A stretch of DNA of 45,858 nucleotides from Halorubrum cibi (GTDB taxonomy: Archaea > Halobacteriota > Halobacteria > Halobacteriales > Haloferacaceae), in contig NZ_FXTD01000014.1 of assembly GCF_900182635.1 (NCBI RefSeq), forward strand, positions 1 through 45,858, given 5' to 3'. Both the position numbers and the translations under genes were made by a program. Under the pieces are notes generated by a model. That model ran no database searches. It saw only the letters and a list, made by a program, of their open reading frames with translations, and was not told the origin of the DNA. Shown here piece by piece: positions 32,045 to 40,094 of the stretch (its first letter is position 1; every line of letters starts with the position of its first letter).

Positions 32045-34468
32045 CTACAGGTCCGGGACCGTCAGGTGGAACCCGCCCTCGCGCGACTCCACGAGACACA
32101 GGTGGTAGCCGCGCTTGCGCGAGAGCTTCACGAAGCTCTTCCGCTTCGAACGGTTGAACAGCCCGCCCCCGACCGCGTCGCTCGCGGCCTCCAGCGCGTC
32201 CGGCTCGAAGAAGCTCGCCGTCACCGCGAACGCCCCGGCGAACGCCTCGTTCGACTCCGCTATCACTCCGCCGTTCGCGACGAGCGACTCGAGGGTCGCG
32301 CCCGCCGTCGGCGCGCGCGAGTCGTTGAGCTCGGCGACGAAGAGCGGGTTCCCCATGCGGTCGCGCAACACCAGGTCGAACGAGCGTTGCTCGCGGACCT
32401 CCTCGCCGTTCTCCTGGATCACGACCGAGACGGAGCCGCCGATCTCGGCGCGGTCGATCTCCGGGAGCGCGTCGTAGAGGTCGCGCAGCGCGCTTCCGTT
32501 GCCCGTCTCGCCCACCTCGAAGGGAAGATCCTCGACGAGCCAGCGAGTGAATCCGTACTCCATCGTTCCCCGGAGGAACGACTCGAACGGCTCGCCGTCG
32601 ACGACCAGCCCCTCCGTCTCGAAGCTCGTGTGGTGTTCGATCCGGAGGTTATCCCGAAGCTCGTCGCGCCCCACGGCCCCGTCGTGGGCGTCGTCAAGCG
32701 TCGCGCCGCCCTTCGAGTCGTACCTGATGAACAGGTTGGTCCCGTCACGCGCCTCGGCGGGCGACAGGCTCCGCTCGCCCTCGGGGAGCCGTGACTCCGC
32801 CTGATCGAGCCGGTCACGGAGGCGGTCAACCTCGTTTCGGACCCGCTCGAGCTCGTCCTCGAGCCGGTCGCGCTCCGTCTCGAGTTCGTCGCGTTCGCCC
32901 GTTACCACGTCCAGCTCCTCGCGGATCCGGTCGCGCTCCGCCTCGAGTTCGTCGCGCTCGGCCGCGATCTCCTCGCGGGCGGACTCGGCCGTCGAGAGCG
33001 CCGACTCGAGCTCCTCGATCCGTTCGCGGACCTCGCTTGTTGCCCGTCCGGAGACGGCCGCTCGCCCCGAACCGGGCCGGTCCGTCGAGCGCGGGCTCGG
33101 CGACGATCCCCCGGCGGAACCGTGGTCCGCCGTTGGCCCCTCCGAGGAGTTCCCGTCGGTTCGCGATCGGCTTCCCGACCCCCCCGACGACCCGCCGGAT
33201 CGGTTCGAGGAACCGCCGGTCCGACGGTTCGTGCTCGCGGACGACCGGTTCGGGTTCTCGACGCGCTCGTCGGTCTCTGACGGATCGAGCGCCGGGATCG
33301 ACTTCGTCTCGCGCCACTGCGCCTCCTCGGAGAAGACGTCGTCGTCCGAGGGACCGTTCGATCCGGTCGCCGGCTCGACTCGTCGATCGGCTCGCCGTTC
33401 CGTCGGAGTCGCTCGGTTCTCGGATTCGGCATCTCGGCTCTCGGACTCGGCGTTCTCGACTCCCGTCGGATCGGTCCCCGGCCCGGTCGATCGGTCCGTC
33501 GCGTCTCCGTGCTCGTCGCCCCCGCGCTCGTCGTCGGTCCGATCGCCGCTGTCGGGACGCTCGCTCTCGCGGCGGCCGCGGTGGTCGTCCCGCTGCCCGG
33601 GATCTCCGTCACCGTGTTCGGGCGCGCGGTCGTCGTCCTCGTCTGCGGCGGCCGCGTTCGCCGACACTTCGCCGTTGCCGTCGACGTCGCCGTCCCGGTC
33701 GTTCGGCTCCGTCTCCTCGGCGGTTGCTGCGCCGGCGCCGGCAGCGATGCCGGATTCGGTCCCGTCGGATCCGGTCCCGTCGGATCCGGTCCCGCCAGCT
33801 TCGGTCCCGTCGGATTCGATTCCATCGGATTCGGTTCTCTCGGTCCCGTTTCCGTCGGCCCCGTTTCCGTCGGCTCCGGTTCCGTCGGATCGGTTCGACT
33901 GGGACGCGTCGACGTCGGCTCCTCGATCCGCCTCCGGGACCTCTCTGACGTCGAGATCGACCTCGTAGACGGTGTAAATACCCACCTCGTCGTTCGCGAG
34001 ATCGAACGCGTCCTCGCCGGCCTCGAGCCGTCGCGCGTTCCCGACGAACGCGGCCGCCATCGACTCGCCGCCGGTGTAGGTGACGTAGTAGTCCCCGGAG
34101 AGCACGTTCTCGGAGAGCTCGACGTACCCGGTAAACCCCCCCTGAGAGAGCTTCCGGTCCGCCTCCGAGAGCGGCGTGTCCTTCGTGTAGTACCGCGCGC
34201 GCTGTTCGCCGCCCCGTTCCTGCATCGCGAAAAGAACCGGAAGCGCCTGGTGGGGCGCCTCGTAGATCGTCCCGGAGGCGTCCGCGAACCCGTCGAGATC
34301 CGCGTCGACGGTCCCGACGACGCGACCGTCGAACATGAACAACCACCCGGTGCCGTCGGTCGCCGCGCCGGAGAAGCCGCGGTCCGCGAACCGGCGGAGC
34401 CCGTCGAACCCGCCGTCGAACTCCCGCGCGTCCCACCCGGTGATGTCCTCCCTTCGCTGTGCGTCCAT
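32045..34468 (-). CDS. Long coiled-coil haloarchaeal protein (DUF7527-like)
   Basis: An 807-residue soluble protein with three parts. Residues 1-180 form a folded N-terminal domain (GWDAREFDGGFDGL, EAPHQALPVLFAMQERGGE, VELSENVLSGDYYVTYTGG) resembling what I know as DUF7527. Residues 181-460 are a low-complexity Ser/Gly/Asp/Thr-rich linker. Residues 465-565 are a strong coiled coil (heptads in SALSTAESAREEIAAERDEL). The C-terminal 230 residues fold as an alpha/beta domain in which FDLVL (Asp698) and VAELND (Glu713, Asn715) resemble the core of restriction-endonuclease-like folds. Function unknown. A GCTAG-TTCG-CTAGC palindrome lies between its TATA-like box (about 34497-34505) and the start. 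Confidence 0.75.
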   Translation of the reverse strand: MDAQRREDITGWDAREFDGGFDGLRRFADRGFSGAATDGTGWLFMFDGRVVGTVDADLDGFADASGTIYEAPHQALPVLFAMQERGGEQRARYYTKDTPLSEADRKLSQGGFTGYVELSENVLSGDYYVTYTGGESMAAAFVGNARRLEAGEDAFDLANDEVGIYTVYEVDLDVREVPEADRGADVDASQSNRSDGTGADGNGADGNGTERTESDGIESDGTEAGGTGSDGTGSDGTESGIAAGAGAATAEETEPNDRDGDVDGNGEVSANAAAADEDDDRAPEHGDGDPGQRDDHRGRRESERPDSGDRTDDERGGDEHGDATDRSTGPGTDPTGVENAESESRDAESENRATPTERRADRRVEPATGSNGPSDDDVFSEEAQWRETKSIPALDPSETDERVENPNRSSASTNRRTGGSSNRSGGSSGGSGSRSRTDGNSSEGPTADHGSAGGSSPSPRSTDRPGSGRAAVSGRATSEVRERIEELESALSTAESAREEIAAERDELEAERDRIREELDVVTGERDELETERDRLEDELERVRNEVDRLRDRLDQAESRLPEGERSLSPAEARDGTNLFIRYDSKGGATLDDAHDGAVGRDELRDNLRIEHHTSFETEGLVVDGEPFESFLRGTMEYGFTRWLVEDLPFEVGETGNGSALRDLYDALPEIDRAEIGGSVSVVIQENGEEVREQRSFDLVLRDRMGNPLFVAELNDSRAPTAGATLESLVANGGVIAESNEAFAGAFAVTASFFEPDALEAASDAVGGGLFNRSKRKSFVKLSRKRGYHLCLVESREGGFHLTVPDL
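33751..33885 (-). repeat. Nine degenerate 15-bp tandem units
   Basis: Nine consecutive 15-bp units, starting with CGGATTCGGTCCCGT on the plus strand, encode five-residue repeats of the GSDGT/ESDGT type in the linker of the long coiled-coil protein. The unit length keeps the frame, so the repeat number can drift without harm. Confidence 0.7.
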
Positions 34469-34600
34469 TCTTACCGCTAGTTCGCTAGCACCGACCCAAA
34501 TACTTTCCGGACCGTGAGACGGCCGTCAGACACCGGATCGCCCGGATTCACCCGGGTCGGCCGTGCTGCGTCGATCGCGATGACGTCGTATCGATCGCGA

Positions 34601-35098
34601 TCACGCCGCGTCGTCCCCCGATCGCTTCGCGTCGCTCACCGTCTCGATCGCCTCTCGGCCCAAGTCGATCACGTCGGCGTCGAACTCGCTCTCCCGAAGC
34701 TCCTCGGGAGTGTACCACGACCACGCCTCCGCGTCCGCCTCGTCGTCGCCGACGGGATCGATCCGACGGGTCGGAACCCGCGCGTAAAAGAGGTGATCGA
34801 TGTGCTGGTGACTCACCGATCCGTCGGGATGGACGTCGATGTCGTGGAGCATCTGGTGGGCCGGCTCCGGGAGCGGCCGCCCGTTCGGCGTCTCGACGTC
34901 CGCACGGTCGGCGACGAGCTCGGCCTCGAGTCCCGTCTCCTCGCGAACCTCTCGCAGCGCAGCCTCGTGCGGCAGCTCGTCGCGCTCGATGTGGCCGCCC
35001 GGCGGGAGGTGGATGCCCAGCCGATCGTGCTCGTGGAGGGCGGTCGCGCCGTCGTTGACGACGTACGTGGTCGCCGTGAAGTGGCGGGTCGTCTCCAT
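34601..35098 (-). CDS. NUDIX hydrolase
   Basis: A 165-residue NUDIX pyrophosphohydrolase. The Nudix box fits GX5EX7REUXEEXGU in the run GGHIERDELPHEAALREVRE followed by ETGLEAE, placing the metal-binding Glu residues correctly. The HxxLxxHLPPGGH-type entrance is typical of archaeal NUDIX proteins acting on nucleoside diphosphate-X substrates, but the substrate is open. The C-terminus is acidic. A TATA-like CGTACAAATC at about 35120-35130 is 25 nt before ATG 35098, supporting that start over the long frame to 35845. It is divergent from the inositol-phosphatase-like gene. Confidence 0.9.
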   Translation of the reverse strand: METTRHFTATTYVVNDGATALHEHDRLGIHLPPGGHIERDELPHEAALREVREETGLEAELVADRADVETPNGRPLPEPAHQMLHDIDVHPDGSVSHQHIDHLFYARVPTRRIDPVGDDEADAEAWSWYTPEELRESEFDADVIDLGREAIETVSDAKRSGDDAA

Positions 35099-35209
35099 AC
35101 CGACCCGCTCGTGCCGACTCGATTTGTACGTTCGGAATAACGGCGTCGACGGGCGTTCCGTCGCCGCCTTCCACGTGGTTCTATCACCTCGGTGGTCGAA
35201 CGTCCGGTG

Positions 35210-35989
35210 ATGACGGATCTGGACGACCTCGAAGCCGTCGCCCGCGCGGCGGTGCTGGCCGGCGGCGCGGAGCTTCGGGAACGCTACCGAGACGGAGACG
35301 CCGCCGGCGAGTACGGCGCGACCGACGTGAAGGCGGCCGCCGACGAGGCGGCGGAGGCGCGCATGCTCCCCGTGGTCCGACGAGCGTTCCCCGATCACCC
35401 GGTCTTCGCGGAGGAGGCCGGCCGCTTCGACGGGACTGGTCCCTACCGGTGGGTGATCGACCCGCTCGACGGCACCAACGACTTCACCGCGGGGTTGCCG
35501 ACCTTCGCCACGTCGGTCGCGGTCGTCGACCTCGCGGACGGCGAGCCGATGCTCGCGGCCGTCAGGCAGCCGGCGACCGGGGAGACGTACCTCGCGCGTC
35601 GGAACGACGGCGTCGCCTACGATGGCGAGCGGGCGACCGCCGACAGCGACGTCGCCCTCGAGGCGAGCACGGTCGCGACGATCGTCGGCCGTGACGTCCC
35701 GCGGGACCCCGACCTCTCCCGGCGGGCCGACGAGATACGCGACGGGCTGGCCGCCGAGGTGAAACGAACCATCGACAGCTGGGCCCCGACGGTCCACTCC
35801 GGCCTCTTCGCTCGCGGTCGGCTCCAGGGGCTCGTCCAGTTCCACCCCGACGAGGAGGAGCGCGCCGTCACCGAGCTGTTCGCGGAGGAGTCCGGTGCGG
35901 CGGTCCGCCGGGAGGGGCCGCTGTACGTCGCGGCCGCCGATGAAGAGCGGCTGGACGCGCTGTGGGCGGCGGTCGGCGGTGTGCGGTGA
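35210..35989 (+). CDS. Inositol monophosphatase/FBPase-family phosphatase
   Basis: A 259-residue Li+-sensitive-phosphatase superfamily member, expected to dephosphorylate inositol phosphates or fructose 1,6-bisphosphate with Mg2+. The metal-binding AEEAG (Glu68, Glu69) and DPLDGTNDF (Asp84, Asp87) motifs are clear. The usual C-terminal WDxAAG motif is not obvious; the corresponding region reads FHPDEEERAVTELFAEESG, so the third metal site may differ. TATA-like GTTCTATCAC at about 35178-35187 suggests a leaderless start at ATG 35210 (GTG 35207 is adjacent). It ends 14 nt before the convergent TFB copy 2. Confidence 0.85.
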   Translation: MTDLDDLEAVARAAVLAGGAELRERYRDGDAAGEYGATDVKAAADEAAEARMLPVVRRAFPDHPVFAEEAGRFDGTGPYRWVIDPLDGTNDFTAGLPTFATSVAVVDLADGEPMLAAVRQPATGETYLARRNDGVAYDGERATADSDVALEASTVATIVGRDVPRDPDLSRRADEIRDGLAAEVKRTIDSWAPTVHSGLFARGRLQGLVQFHPDEEERAVTELFAEESGAAVRREGPLYVAAADEERLDALWAAVGGVR

Positions 35990-36002
35990 ACCCGGGAGGC
36001 GA

Positions 36003-36977
36003 TCAGTCCATCGTGATGCCGTCCTCGGCCTCGAGCAGCTCGTGGTAGCGGTTTCGGATGGTGACCTCGGAGATGTTCGCGACCTCGCTCACCTCGCTCT
36101 GGGTCACCTTCTCGTTGGTGAGGAGGGCGGCGGCGTAGACGGCGGCGGCCGCGAGGCCGACCGGCGACTTCCCGGAGTGGATCCCCTGCGACTTCGCGGT
36201 GTCGAGGAGCTGGCGGGCGCGACGCTCCGACTCGTCGGAGAGGCCGAGGTCGGAGGCGAACCGCGGCACGTAGCTCTCGGGGTCGGCGGGCTGGATCTCC
36301 AGTTTGAGCTCGCGGACGACGTAGCGGTACGTCCGCGCGATCTCGTCCTTCTCGACGCGCGAGACGCCCGCGATCTCGTCGAGGCTTCGGGGGGTTCCGG
36401 CCTGTCGCGCGGCCGCGTACAGCGACGCCGTCGCGACGCCCTCGATGGATCGGCCGGGGAGGAGGTCCTCGTCGAGCGCGCGGCGATAGATGACCGAGGC
36501 AGTCTCGCGGACGTTGTCCGGAAGTCCGAGTGCGCTCGCCATCCGATCGATCTCGCCGAGCGCCTGCTTCAGGTTGCGCTCCTTCGAGTCGCGTGTGCGG
36601 AACCGCTCGTTCCATGTGCGGAGCCGCTGCATCTTCTCGCGTTGACGACCGGAGAGCGACTTGCCGTAGGCGTCCTTGTCCTGCCAGCCGATGTTGGTCG
36701 ACAGGCCCTTGTCGTGCATCATGTTCGTCGTGGGCGCGCCCACGCGGGACTTCTCGTCCTTCTCTCGCGAGTCGAACGCGCGCCACTCCGGCCCGCGGTC
36801 GATCTCGTCCTCCTCGACGACGAGCCCGCAGTCCGCACACACCGTCTCGCCGTGTTCGGTGTCGGTCGCGAGCTGGCCGCCGCACTCGGGACAGCGGAGT
36901 TCCTCGTCGGCCGAGGTTTCGGCCTCCTGTTCGTCGTCGACCCGCTCGGTCGTGTAAGTTCGAACGTTGTCGCTCAT
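36003..36977 (-). CDS. tfb: Transcription initiation factor TFB (TFIIB homologue), copy 2
   Basis: A 324-residue TFB with the same architecture as copy 1: zinc ribbon (CPEC at 29-32, CADC near 47-50), B-reader region around RVGAPTTNMMHDKGLST, two cyclin repeats and a C-terminal helix-turn-helix (VTQSEVSEVANISEVTIRN). The central stretch from NIGWQD to YRRAL is almost identical to copy 1, while the acidic N-terminus, the KLEIQPAD region and the second cyclin repeat diverge. Haloarchaea use several TFB paralogues to target different promoter sets; this pair sits about 29 kb apart. A TATA box (37063-37070) implies a leader of roughly 60 nt, similar to copy 1. Confidence 0.95.
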   Translation of the reverse strand: MSDNVRTYTTERVDDEQEAETSADEELRCPECGGQLATDTEHGETVCADCGLVVEEDEIDRGPEWRAFDSREKDEKSRVGAPTTNMMHDKGLSTNIGWQDKDAYGKSLSGRQREKMQRLRTWNERFRTRDSKERNLKQALGEIDRMASALGLPDNVRETASVIYRRALDEDLLPGRSIEGVATASLYAAARQAGTPRSLDEIAGVSRVEKDEIARTYRYVVRELKLEIQPADPESYVPRFASDLGLSDESERRARQLLDTAKSQGIHSGKSPVGLAAAAVYAAALLTNEKVTQSEVSEVANISEVTIRNRYHELLEAEDGITMD

Positions 36978-37062
36978 TGTGTTTGGTACTCGTGGAGGGA
37001 CCGCGGGACCGAGAGATGGATCTCGGTTTCGTTTTCCTCACCCGTCGATAAGGAGGAGAGAC

Positions 37063-37070
37063 GGATAAAT
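37063..37070 (-). promoter_or_regulatory. TATA box of TFB copy 2
   Basis: ATTTATCC on the minus strand gives a predicted start near 37040 and a leader of about 60 nt before ATG 36977. A weaker TTATCG about 18 nt nearer the gene could be an alternative. Confidence 0.5.
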
Positions 37071-37198
37071 CTTTCTTTCGACATCGAACGAGAAACGGCC
37101 GTCTTACCCGGGTGATGAGGCGATACGATACGTTTTCGGGAGTGATGGACCGTCGTGTTCGTTCGTGACCGTTCGAGCCGTCTCTCCCCGAAAATCCA

Positions 37199-37208
37199 GT
37201 ATATATCT
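37199..37208 (+). promoter_or_regulatory. TATA box upstream of the M24 peptidase
   Basis: AGTATATATC lies 70 nt before the peptidase ATG and predicts a leader of about 40 nt. A TATA-like CGATTTGACC at about 37241-37250 would alternatively give a leaderless message. Confidence 0.45.
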
Positions 37209-37270
37209 GTTTCGTCCGCGAGCGGTTCCGCGAGGGCAACCGATTTGACCTTCCGTCCGCCAGGATCGGC

Positions 37271-38497
37271 ATGAACCGGACGCGGCTCGACCGCCTTCTC
37301 GGCGACACCGACACGGACGGCTACCTCCTCGATGCCTCTCAGGACGACGCGAACCAGTTGTATCTCTCGGGGTTCACCGGCCCCGACCCCTTCCTCACCC
37401 TGTACGCCGACGGAGAGATCCACGTGCTCGTCTCGGGACTCGAGTACGGACGCGCGCGGACGGAGGCCGCCGCCGACACGGTCGAGCGCCACGCCGATTA
37501 CGACTACGAGTACGGCGGGCGCGAGGAACGGTACGACATGTACGCCCGATTCGTCCGCGAGAATGGTGTGGAGTCGGTCTCGATGCCGCCTCGCGGTCCG
37601 GTCGGGACCGCGGACGCGCTCCGCGAGCGCGGGATCGACGTCGTCGTCGACGACGAGGACGTCCTCGAGGAGGTCCGAGCGGTCAAGACCGACGAGGAGA
37701 TCGCCGCGATCCGGGACGCCCAGCACGCGAACGAGGCGGCGATGCGCGCCGCGGAGTCGCTGCTCGCCGAGGCCGACGTCGCCGGCGGCGGAGGCGCATC
37801 GAGCGACGCCGTCGCCGACGGCGACACGAGCGACACCGGCGACGTGGACGCCGTCGAGCCGGGGACGCTCCTCCACGACGGGGAGCCGCTCACCAGCGAG
37901 CGGGTCGCGGAGGAGATCGAGGTCACGCTGTTGCGACACGGCTGTGCGCTCGACGAGACGATCGTCGCCGGCGGCGCGCAGGCGGCCGACCCCCACGACC
38001 GCGGTTCGGGGCCGCTCCGGGCGAACGAGCCGATCATCGTCGACGTCTTCCCGCGGTCGAAGGCGACGAAGTACCACGCGGACATGACGCGGACGTTCTG
38101 CGTCGGCGAGCCCGACTCCGAGGCCCGGGAGTGGTACGACCTCACCGAGCGGGCGCTCGATGCCGCCCTCGACGCCGTGGAACCGGGGGCGACCGGCGAG
38201 GACGTCCACGCCGCCGCCTGCGAGGTGTACGAGGCGGCCGGCGAGCCGACCTTCCGGACCGACCCCGAGACGGAGACGGGGTTCATCCACTCGACCGGTC
38301 ACGGGATCGGCTTAGCCGTCCACGAGTCCCCCCGCCTCTCGAGCGGTGCCGGCGAGCTGGAACCCGGCCACGTCGTCACCGTCGAGCCCGGTCTCTACGA
38401 CCCCGCGGTCGGCGGAGTCCGGCTCGAGGACCTCGTCGTCGTCACCGAGGACGGCCACGAGAACCTCACCGAGTACCCGATCGAGTTCGTCGTCTGA
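37271..38497 (+). CDS. M24-family metallopeptidase (Xaa-Pro aminopeptidase/dipeptidase)
   Basis: A 408-residue creatinase-fold metallopeptidase. The N-terminal domain (1-150) carries QLYLSGFTGPDPFL; the C-terminal pita-bread fold holds the five metal ligands in IIVDVFPR (Asp258), HADMTRTF (Asp271), TGHGIGLAVHE (His344), VTVEPGLY (Glu372) and VRLEDLVVV (Glu386). The set is complete, so activity is likely; prolidase or aminopeptidase P type cannot be told apart. An acidic insert of roughly 30 residues (SSDAVADGDTSDTGDVDAVE) lies between the domains. Two residues separate it from the usual Asp-Asp spacing in the first metal motif. Confidence 0.92.
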   Translation: MNRTRLDRLLGDTDTDGYLLDASQDDANQLYLSGFTGPDPFLTLYADGEIHVLVSGLEYGRARTEAAADTVERHADYDYEYGGREERYDMYARFVRENGVESVSMPPRGPVGTADALRERGIDVVVDDEDVLEEVRAVKTDEEIAAIRDAQHANEAAMRAAESLLAEADVAGGGGASSDAVADGDTSDTGDVDAVEPGTLLHDGEPLTSERVAEEIEVTLLRHGCALDETIVAGGAQAADPHDRGSGPLRANEPIIVDVFPRSKATKYHADMTRTFCVGEPDSEAREWYDLTERALDAALDAVEPGATGEDVHAAACEVYEAAGEPTFRTDPETETGFIHSTGHGIGLAVHESPRLSSGAGELEPGHVVTVEPGLYDPAVGGVRLEDLVVVTEDGHENLTEYPIEFVV

Positions 38498-38617
38498 TCG
38501 CTCGGCGTCGTCCGATCGCTCGATGTCGACGCGATCCGCGACGCTCGCCCTGACGCCGACGGTTTCAAGCGGTCTTTGCTCTCGCGGCACACCGGTGAGC
38601 GGGTCGGTGACAGCGAG

Positions 38618-38650
38618 GAGTCCGCGAGGAATCCACGAAGAATCCGCGAA
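38618..38650. repeat. Three imperfect 11-bp repeats
   Basis: Three 11-bp units (GAGTCCGCGAG, GAATCCACGAA, GAATCCGCGAA) in the 184-nt gap between the peptidase stop and the purU stop. No function can be assigned; no gene is seen in this gap. Confidence 0.4.
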
Positions 38651-38681
38651 GTCGATCCGGGTGCCGGATCGGCTCGACCGC

Positions 38682-39662
38682 TCAGTCGGACCCGGGGGTC
38701 GGCGCGTCCGGGCGAGTCAGCGGCTCGCCGTCGACCGGCTCCTCGGGGTTCGCCTCGATCGCGGCCGCGGGAAGCCCGAGATCCGGCTCTGACTCCGTTT
38801 CCTCCCGCACGTGGACGGTGCCGCGGTGGACCGCGATCGCGTCCGCCAGGTGGAGCCGGACCGCCTCCAGCAACGCCTCGGCCTCGAGGGGCTGTCCGCG
38901 GCGTTTGATCTCCTCGACGGTCGCGCCGTCGGGGACGTCGAAGGCGCGCTGGGCGATGACCGGACCCTGATCGAGGTCCGTCGTCACGTAGTGGGAGGTG
39001 ACCCCCGCGATCCGGACGCCGGCGTCCTTCGCCTGTCGGTACGCCTCCGCGCCGGGGAAGGCGGGGAGGAGGGAGGGATGGACGTTGATGATCCGGCCCT
39101 CGTAGCGGAAGACGACCTCCGGCGAGAGGATACGCATGTAGCGCGCCAACGCGATCAGGTCCACGTCGTACTCGGCCAAGAGATCGAGCAGCCGTCCCTC
39201 GTCGGTGTTGCCGCTCCCGTCGCCGACGTCGTAGAAGGGCTTGTCGTAGCGCTCGGCGAGCGACCGGAGGTCGCCGCGGTTGCCGATCACGACCGGGATC
39301 TCCGCCTCGCCGTCCTCGGCGAGGTCGCCGTTCGCCTCGGCCTCCAACATCGCCTCGGGGACGTGCGTCTCCTTCGTGACGAGCAGCGCGACCCGCCTCG
39401 CGTCCCGGTCGCTCGGGAACCGAACCTGGATGTCGACGTCGAGGTCGCGGCCGAGCTCGGCGAGCGCCCGCCGGAGTTCGCCGCGGGAGGTGGTCATCTC
39501 CGACGTGTCGACCCGCGTCGTCATCCGGAAGACCCCCTCGCGGACCGCCTGGTCGAGCCCCTCGATGTTGATTCCCCGCTCGAACAGCAGGGACGTGACC
39601 CGCGCGATGAGTCCCGTCTCGTCTCCTCCGACGACCGTGATCTCGGTCAGTTCGCGGGTCAT
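38682..39662 (-). CDS. purU: Formyltetrahydrofolate deformylase
   Basis: A 326-residue enzyme that hydrolyses 10-formyl-THF to formate and THF. An ACT domain (about 1-75: EITVVGGDETGLIARVTSLL) precedes the formyltransferase-like catalytic domain, with the motifs PVVIGNRGDLRSLAERY, INVHPSLLPAFPGAEAY (catalytic Asn and His) and TTDLDQGPVI (catalytic Asp). A Glu/Pro-rich acidic tail extends beyond the family norm. The ACT domain separates it from PurN. It is divergent from purS-purQ; a stand-in GAR transformylase role is possible but an inference. The start at 39662 excludes a short upstream extension to 39707. Confidence 0.9.
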   Translation of the reverse strand: MTRELTEITVVGGDETGLIARVTSLLFERGINIEGLDQAVREGVFRMTTRVDTSEMTTSRGELRRALAELGRDLDVDIQVRFPSDRDARRVALLVTKETHVPEAMLEAEANGDLAEDGEAEIPVVIGNRGDLRSLAERYDKPFYDVGDGSGNTDEGRLLDLLAEYDVDLIALARYMRILSPEVVFRYEGRIINVHPSLLPAFPGAEAYRQAKDAGVRIAGVTSHYVTTDLDQGPVIAQRAFDVPDGATVEEIKRRGQPLEAEALLEAVRLHLADAIAVHRGTVHVREETESEPDLGLPAAAIEANPEEPVDGEPLTRPDAPTPGSD

Positions 39663-39842
39663 GCGCCGATCACCTCCGCCGGTTCGAACGTGGGCATACA
39701 CCCTCACCAGACCCCGGAGGGGTTTGCCCCTTTCGTTCCGTTTCGGCCGGGATTCCCGATGATCGACCGAAATAGATCCACGCTCGTGTATAGACGAGGT
39801 GTTCCAAAACGGTTTTTACACACGACCCCGCACTATCGGACG

Positions 39843-40094
39843 ATGACCGAATTCACCGCGACCGTGACGGTCCGGCTGAAGCGGGGGGTGCTCGACCCGG
39901 AGGCCGAGACGACGAAACAGGCGCTCGAGCGGCTCGGGTTCGAGCTCTCTGCGCTCCGCTCGGCGGACCGGTTCGAACTCGACCTCGAGGCCGAGGACGC
40001 CGCGTCGGCGGAGGCGCGGGCCGACGAGATGGCCGAGCGGCTGCTGGCGAACCCTACGATCCACGACTACGACGTGGCGGTCGCGCAGCGATGA
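39843..40094 (+). CDS. purS: Phosphoribosylformylglycinamidine synthase subunit PurS
   Basis: An 83-residue small subunit of FGAM synthase, step four of purine biosynthesis. The family pattern is VTVRLKRGVLDPEAETTKQALERLGF, followed by an acidic C-terminal helix with LLANPTIHDYDV. PurS forms a dimer that bridges PurQ and PurL. TATA-like GGTTTTTACA at 39811-39820 sits about 27 nt before the ATG, so the mRNA is likely leaderless. Its final codons overlap purQ by ATGA, indicating coupled translation. PurL is not in the window. Confidence 0.94.
   Translation: MTEFTATVTVRLKRGVLDPEAETTKQALERLGFELSALRSADRFELDLEAEDAASAEARADEMAERLLANPTIHDYDVAVAQR

Noticed and set aside
34476-34489. GCTAG-TTCG-CTAGC palindrome as an independent finding
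   Set aside because: Only 5-bp arms, so it was mentioned with the gene at 32045-34468 but is too short to stand alone.
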